DNA from: Drechslerella dactyloides
Lineage: Eukaryota; Ascomycota; Orbiliomycetes; Orbiliales; Orbiliaceae
NCBI GenBank assembly: GCA_020064725.1
Contig: JAGTWJ010000019.1
Span: 2,976,001-3,040,000 of the forward strand
DNA length: 64,000 bases
Reading direction: 5' to 3'
Positions 59,832-64,000 of the stretch are shown here, piece after piece. The notes under the pieces are model-generated. The model ran no database searches. It saw only the letters and a program-made list of their open reading frames with translations, and was not told the DNA's origin. The stretch's first letter is position 1. Every line of letters begins with the position of its first letter. A program made the position numbers and the translations under genes.

Positions 59832-61723
59832 ACGTATTCCACAAGCGAGCAGACCACACAAGCGAGCGGACCACCTCAACACCCCACCCCAGCAAAAACA
59901 CCAACTTCACAACCATACTGCCATTACACTAGGCTATATATATGCTAGTTCACTTAGTTACATACTTAAGATACCTACTAATATATTTAAATATTATACC
60001 CAGGCTTATTATAACTGCTGCAGCAAATTATCCTTCCAAAAATAATCTCTGGCTGGGGGCTATTCTAATAGTTTAAATACCCTACCTACTTATCTTATCT
60101 ATTTATAGTATTATTATCCAGAATTTCACTAACCTGGTATATAATAAACATACCTCCATACTATATATACTATCTTTTTACCTACCAGTACTTACTTAAC
60201 ACCTTATTAATAGAACATAGTATTATATTCTCTGTTTGTATAAATATTAGCTAGTATATTATTATCTGCACCCCTTTAATAAATTAGTCCACAGTAGCTA
60301 GTAACAATATTAAAAAACTATCCTAATACTAGATAATCTAGTTTTTGATGAGTTCTAATTATAAGCCAGTTTCTAAAAAATTTATTAAGATTTTTATTAT
60401 CTAGGTAATTACTGTATTTGTGGTATTAAAACATAAATTTATTAAAATAAATACTAATAACTGTATATCTAGTTTTAAGAAAATCTTGTCAGAATTATAA
60501 GATATAATACTAGCTCCAGCAAAACTATTATGTATATTCTTAAGTATTATTACAGCAGTAAATACCTTGTAAAATCTAGAGAAAAACTTTAGCTTGCTAA
60601 TATGATTGATATACACACATATTAAGTCCTTCATTTAGTAATTATATACCTGCTTTAATAGCCCAAAACACCCAATATCTAATAGCTGAAAAAGATGTGA
60701 AGAATATGGTAGCATATAGATTATAATAATCTTATATTTTTGATAGTAAAACTTGAAAGATGTTGAATAGTAGTTGTTATAGTTATCTAGGACTAATAGT
60801 TAATAGTCTAAAATACAGTGTTGTATTGTAAAGTGGTTGAAATGTTTTAACTATTTTATAACAATCTTATTTATTATCCAACCATTATTAGAGAGTATAA
60901 TAACTTAATTATTTGGTAAGTTGGTTTTTGTATACTAGCTAGCTAGGTGGTATTGGCTAGTTAGAATAATAAATAACAATACTACCCAACTTTCTGCATC
61001 TATCTCCTGAATAATTGTTACTTATTTATGATTCCTAGACTGTGTTAGCTTAGCTTTATCATATATTTCAGCTCCTGTAACAACTGTAGTTGTAGAGATT
61101 ATGCCCATTACAAAGCCTGTCTTATCAAAGTTATAGATATTATTGTCTGTAATACCATACTTTACTTTTATTACTTATAAAAGCTGAAACTATTTTTGAA
61201 TAAGATTTGGGTCTTTGTATTTAGCTCACTGGTAGTTATATTTTCTAGATAGATGTGTCTGGAGCTCTGGGTGGTGTTTTATAAAGTTTGTTACCTAATT
61301 TTTATCAATATATTGTGTGCTATTGCTAGTATGTGTTAATAGCAGCTAGTTGGCCATATCTTCCACATTACCCAACTTAAGATAAAAAGACTGTATAAAT
61401 AGTTTAAGTATATATTGAATAATAATGTTCTTTTTTAATTTTATAAGGTTTTGTGATTTAGAAATACTATCTACCTTTAAAATATAGCTATTATATTAGT
61501 ATAATAAAGTAATATAAAGGATATCATAAAACTTAACAGTAGTTTGAATATTTAATTTTTGATTTTTTTCCAGAGCTTTAATAGCTAGAATAACTTGGGA
61601 TTTAGTCATAGTAGCAGCCATAATAGTGGTTGTGGAGGTAATATGGTGCAGAAGAGGAGTGGTTGTACCGGTGTTGAGAGGTGGTCCGCTCGCTTGTGTG
61701 GTCCGCTTGTTTGTGGAATACGT
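59832..61723 (-). mobile_element. Fot1/pogo-like family A copy A5
   Basis: 1,892 bp, TA duplications at 59830-59831 and 61724-61725, intact 50-bp terminal repeats. Confidence 0.95.
59880..61619 (-). pseudogene. Transposase of family A in A5, RIP-inactivated
   Basis: Start codon ATG retained (complement near 61619), opening MAATMTKSQVILAIKALEK. Catalytic landmarks YNFDKTGFVMG near 61125 (first Asp kept), LDNYNNYY near 60760 and LDIGCFGLLK near 60670. ORF 60401-60634 spans the end of the DDE domain. Stops are frequent. Confidence 0.82.
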
Positions 61724-61823
61724 TATTATTTTTATATATTTTAAAAATTTATGAGTTATATTAGAAATTATTATATATATATATATATATTTTTTTTTAT
61801 TTACTAAAAGTGATTAGTTAAAG

Positions 61824-63533
61824 TATTATATTTTAATCTAGTATTAGATTAAATATATTTTATTTTAAAATTCCTAATTTTTAATTATTATTATATGGGT
61901 TTTTAATAAAGGGAGATAAATATATATTAAATATAATAATAACTATTAAAATAGAATATATAATAATAATAATAAAATAAATTATTTATTTAAATACTAT
62001 AATTTAGGTGTTGATTAATAAAATCTTAAAAAAAAATTATTAATTAATTGGTAAAGTAAACTAATGAAATATATAATATCTAATATATAAAATAATAAAA
62101 ATATATTAATATAGATAGTTTATAGTTTATAACTTTACTAAAAATTAATTTATAATCTATAATTTATAATTTTATTATATATTCTTAATTTATTATAGTA
62201 GCTTTTACTCTAAAAAAAAAATAATATAACGTCAATGATAAGCGAACGGATCAGACAAGCGACCGGATCACCCCACTCAGTCAAACACCCCACCAAACAC
62301 CTTTTATTTAATATTATAATAAATATCTATTATAAAATTATAAAAAAAAATACTTTAAAATAAATATATATTCAAAGAGATTAATTATCATTTTTTTAAT
62401 TTTTTAATATTAATATTAAATTAATAATAATTATTTTAAATATTATAAAAAACAACACAAACTTTTAGGTGTTTGACTGTAAATATCTAAGTAATTTATA
62501 AATAAAAACTTCTAAAAATTGAAGATATAATAAATTATTATATAATCTAGGATTATAGAGAGTTCTAGCTTATTATATTAAAAATTAGGCTTTATAAAGG
62601 TGGCTAAAGTTGGTACAATACATCCAACTATTTTTAAAAAAATTATATATAAAAATATTATAAAAAAATTTTAAAAAAATTTAGTTTAATTTTAATATAT
62701 TAAAAATTTATTATTTTATTTTTTTGAAATTTTTTTATATATTATATAATTTAATATTAATATTTTTAATTTCTATTATAAAAAATTATAAAAAATTGAA
62801 TTTTCGACAAAAAAAATTAAAAAAAATTAGAAAAATTATAATTTAATCTTATTTAATCTAATATTAATTTTTTTAATTTTTTTTATAATATTTTTATATA
62901 TAATTATTTAAAAAAATAGCTGGTGTGTTGTTGGTGTGTTGTACCAACTTTAACCACTTTTATTAAGCTTAATTTTTAATATAATAAACTAAAACTCTCT
63001 ATAATCCTATATTATATAATAATTTATTATATCTTCAATTTTTAGAAGTTTTTATTTATAAATTACTTAGATATTTACAGTCAAACACCTAAAAGTTTGT
63101 GTTGTTTTTTATAATATTTAAAATAATTATTATTAATTTAATATTAATATTAAAAAATTAAAAAAATGATAATTAATCTCTTTGAATATATATTTATTTT
63201 AAAGTATTTTTTTTTATAATTTTATAATAGATATTTATTATAATATTAAATAAAAGGTGTTTGGTGGGGTGTTTGACTGAGTGGGGTGATCCGGTCGCTT
63301 GTCTGATCCGGTCGCTTATCATACACGTTAAATTATTTTTCTATATAGTAGTATATTTTATATAATTCTAATTTTTATATAAAGTATATTTATATAAATA
63401 TATATCCAATATAAGAATTTAATTTATAAAATATGTAGATATATTTTTACTTCATATACTAGATAGACTGGGTGTTAGTATAGAAGTCTAGTCTATACAG
63501 GATATTCGGGTGCTGCGCTGTTATCCCATAACA
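61824..63533 (-). repeat. Right (5-prime) LTR of G1, interrupted by D4
   Basis: 61824-62226 and 63331-63533. Starts tattatattttaatctag (RIP form of TGTTACACTTCGGCCCAG) and ends GTTATCCCATAACA. The last 60 bases stay GC-rich. Confidence 0.85.
62229..63328. mobile_element. Foldback DNA element D4 with a family B-like left tip
   Basis: 1,100 bp, long inverted repeats almost identical to D1, TA duplications at 62227-62228 and 63329-63330. The left tip reads ACGTCAATGATAAGCGAACG, as in family B, then switches to the D1 type; the right tip (complement) is ACGTGTATGATAAGCGACCG as in D1. Non-coding. Confidence 0.9.
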
Positions 63534-63727
63534 ATTATAAGATAAATTCTAAAACAACTAAATATTAAATTAGAGATTAATAAATTAAATTATAAAATAT
63601 ATATATTTAAAAAAGCTATAATAATATATAATAAAGTATAGTTTACTTAATATACTAAGAAATTACTAAAATTAATATATATTGATTTTAATAAATTATA
63701 GAAAATATTTTTATTTTATAAATACTA
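63534..63727. other. AT-rich flank of G1
   Basis: No motif, terminus or frame that I can support. It may be the continuation of the sequence into which G1 inserted. Confidence 0.3.
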
Positions 63728-63729
63728 TA

Positions 63730-64000
63730 ACGTCAATGATAAGCGAATGGATTAGACAAGCAAGTGGATCACCTCACTACACCTATGTGCCTACTACTTC
63801 TCTTATACTTTATATCTTTATAACTACTGTAATATCTGTTTTTATAACTAAATCCAAAATTCTTCTAATTATTAAAACTATAAAAAAAAACCAAGAATTA
63901 AGTATTTAAACTATTATTAAATATTATAATATTTTTTATACTATTTTAGTCTACTAATATAATAACTATTTTTTATAATATAACAGTATTTTTAAATCAC
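63730..64000 (+). mobile_element. Fot1/pogo-like family B copy B5, left end
   Basis: TA at 63728-63729, then ACGTCAATGATAAGCGAATG. The start of the transposase (TKSKILLIIKTIKKN near 63850) is in frame on the plus strand; the element runs off the window. The ORF beginning at 63682 enters from outside the element. Confidence 0.9.

Larger units (their letters stand above)
58862..61823 (-). pseudogene. G1 gag, N-terminal part and leader, split by A5
   Basis: 58862-59829 and 61726-61823 align with G2 40260-41341 on the minus strand, for example aaatattaaaagcattccct near 59078 against G2 40475. No open frame. The left border joins 54332 precisely. Confidence 0.78.
17798..63533 (-). mobile_element. 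Chromovirus (Ty3/gypsy) copy G1, outermost host of the nest
   Basis: Once all later insertions are removed, about 8.7 kb of continuous minus-strand retrotransposon remains, homologous to G2 and G3. Segments: LTR 17798-18830; 3-prime region and pol 18831-24397; pol/gag junction 24801-24880 and 31325-31956; gag 52617-54332 and 58862-61823; LTR 61824-63533. Continuity across each insertion was checked against G2. The first 150 or so bases of the left LTR are missing and replaced by E elements. The copy is the most heavily RIP-converted in the window. A matching TSD could not be confirmed. Confidence 0.85.

Noticed and set aside
1..64000. tRNA or rRNA genes
   Set aside because: No cloverleaf or conserved rRNA word was noticed in either strand; a covariance-model scan would be needed to exclude diverged ones.

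Overview
The window looks like a gene-poor, AT-rich block of a filamentous ascomycete (Pezizomycotina) genome that has been through repeat-induced point mutation (RIP). The evidence is indirect. Every recognisable coding region belongs to a transposable element. Nearly all are broken by TAA, TAG and TGA codons where less damaged copies carry CAA, CAG or CGA. The element types (Fot1/pogo transposons with TA target duplications, a chromodomain Ty3/gypsy retrotransposon, Helitron-like elements) are usual in such fungi. I found no convincing host gene, tRNA or rRNA, and the species cannot be named from this sequence.

Layout. 1-7.2 kb: decayed coding sequence that I do not recognise, interrupted by a 1,892-bp Fot1-like copy (A2) and bordered by the end of another (A1). 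7.2-9.0 kb: a gag remnant of the chromovirus with two Helitron-like insertions. 9.0-16.6 kb: two Fot1-like family B copies, Helitron-like elements and a foldback element inside a second, plus-strand Ty3/gypsy relic of which reverse transcriptase and integrase pieces survive. 16.6-17.8 kb: stacked Helitron-like elements. 17.8-63.5 kb: one old chromovirus copy (G1, minus strand) that has been opened up by about 37 kb of later insertions. 63.7 kb to the end: the start of another family B copy.

The G1 nest can be reconstructed from target-site duplications and from continuity of the interrupted sequence. G3 (plus strand, 31957-52616, TSD AAATA) sits in G1. G2 (minus strand, 32643-42028, TSD GTAAT) sits one base short of the end of the 5-prime LTR of G3. 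The family C transposon sits in G3. A Helitron-like element (24881-31324) sits in G1 and holds family B copy B3, which itself holds two family A copies (A3, A4). RIP damage broadly follows age: G1 is almost fully converted, G3 is intermediate, and G2 and A4 are the least damaged.

The elements fall into sets. Families A, B and C are DDE transposons of about 1.89 kb; foldback elements D1-D4 have related termini and no gene, so they are probably mobilised by such transposases. A set of Helitron-like elements (E) shares TGCCCGACTG at the 5-prime end and a GC hairpin plus CTTCTAG at the 3-prime end. Three chromovirus copies G1, G2 and G3 carry gag, a cysteine-rich extension, protease, RT, RNase H, integrase and chromodomain, plus an antisense cysteine/coiled-coil ORF before the 3-prime LTR.
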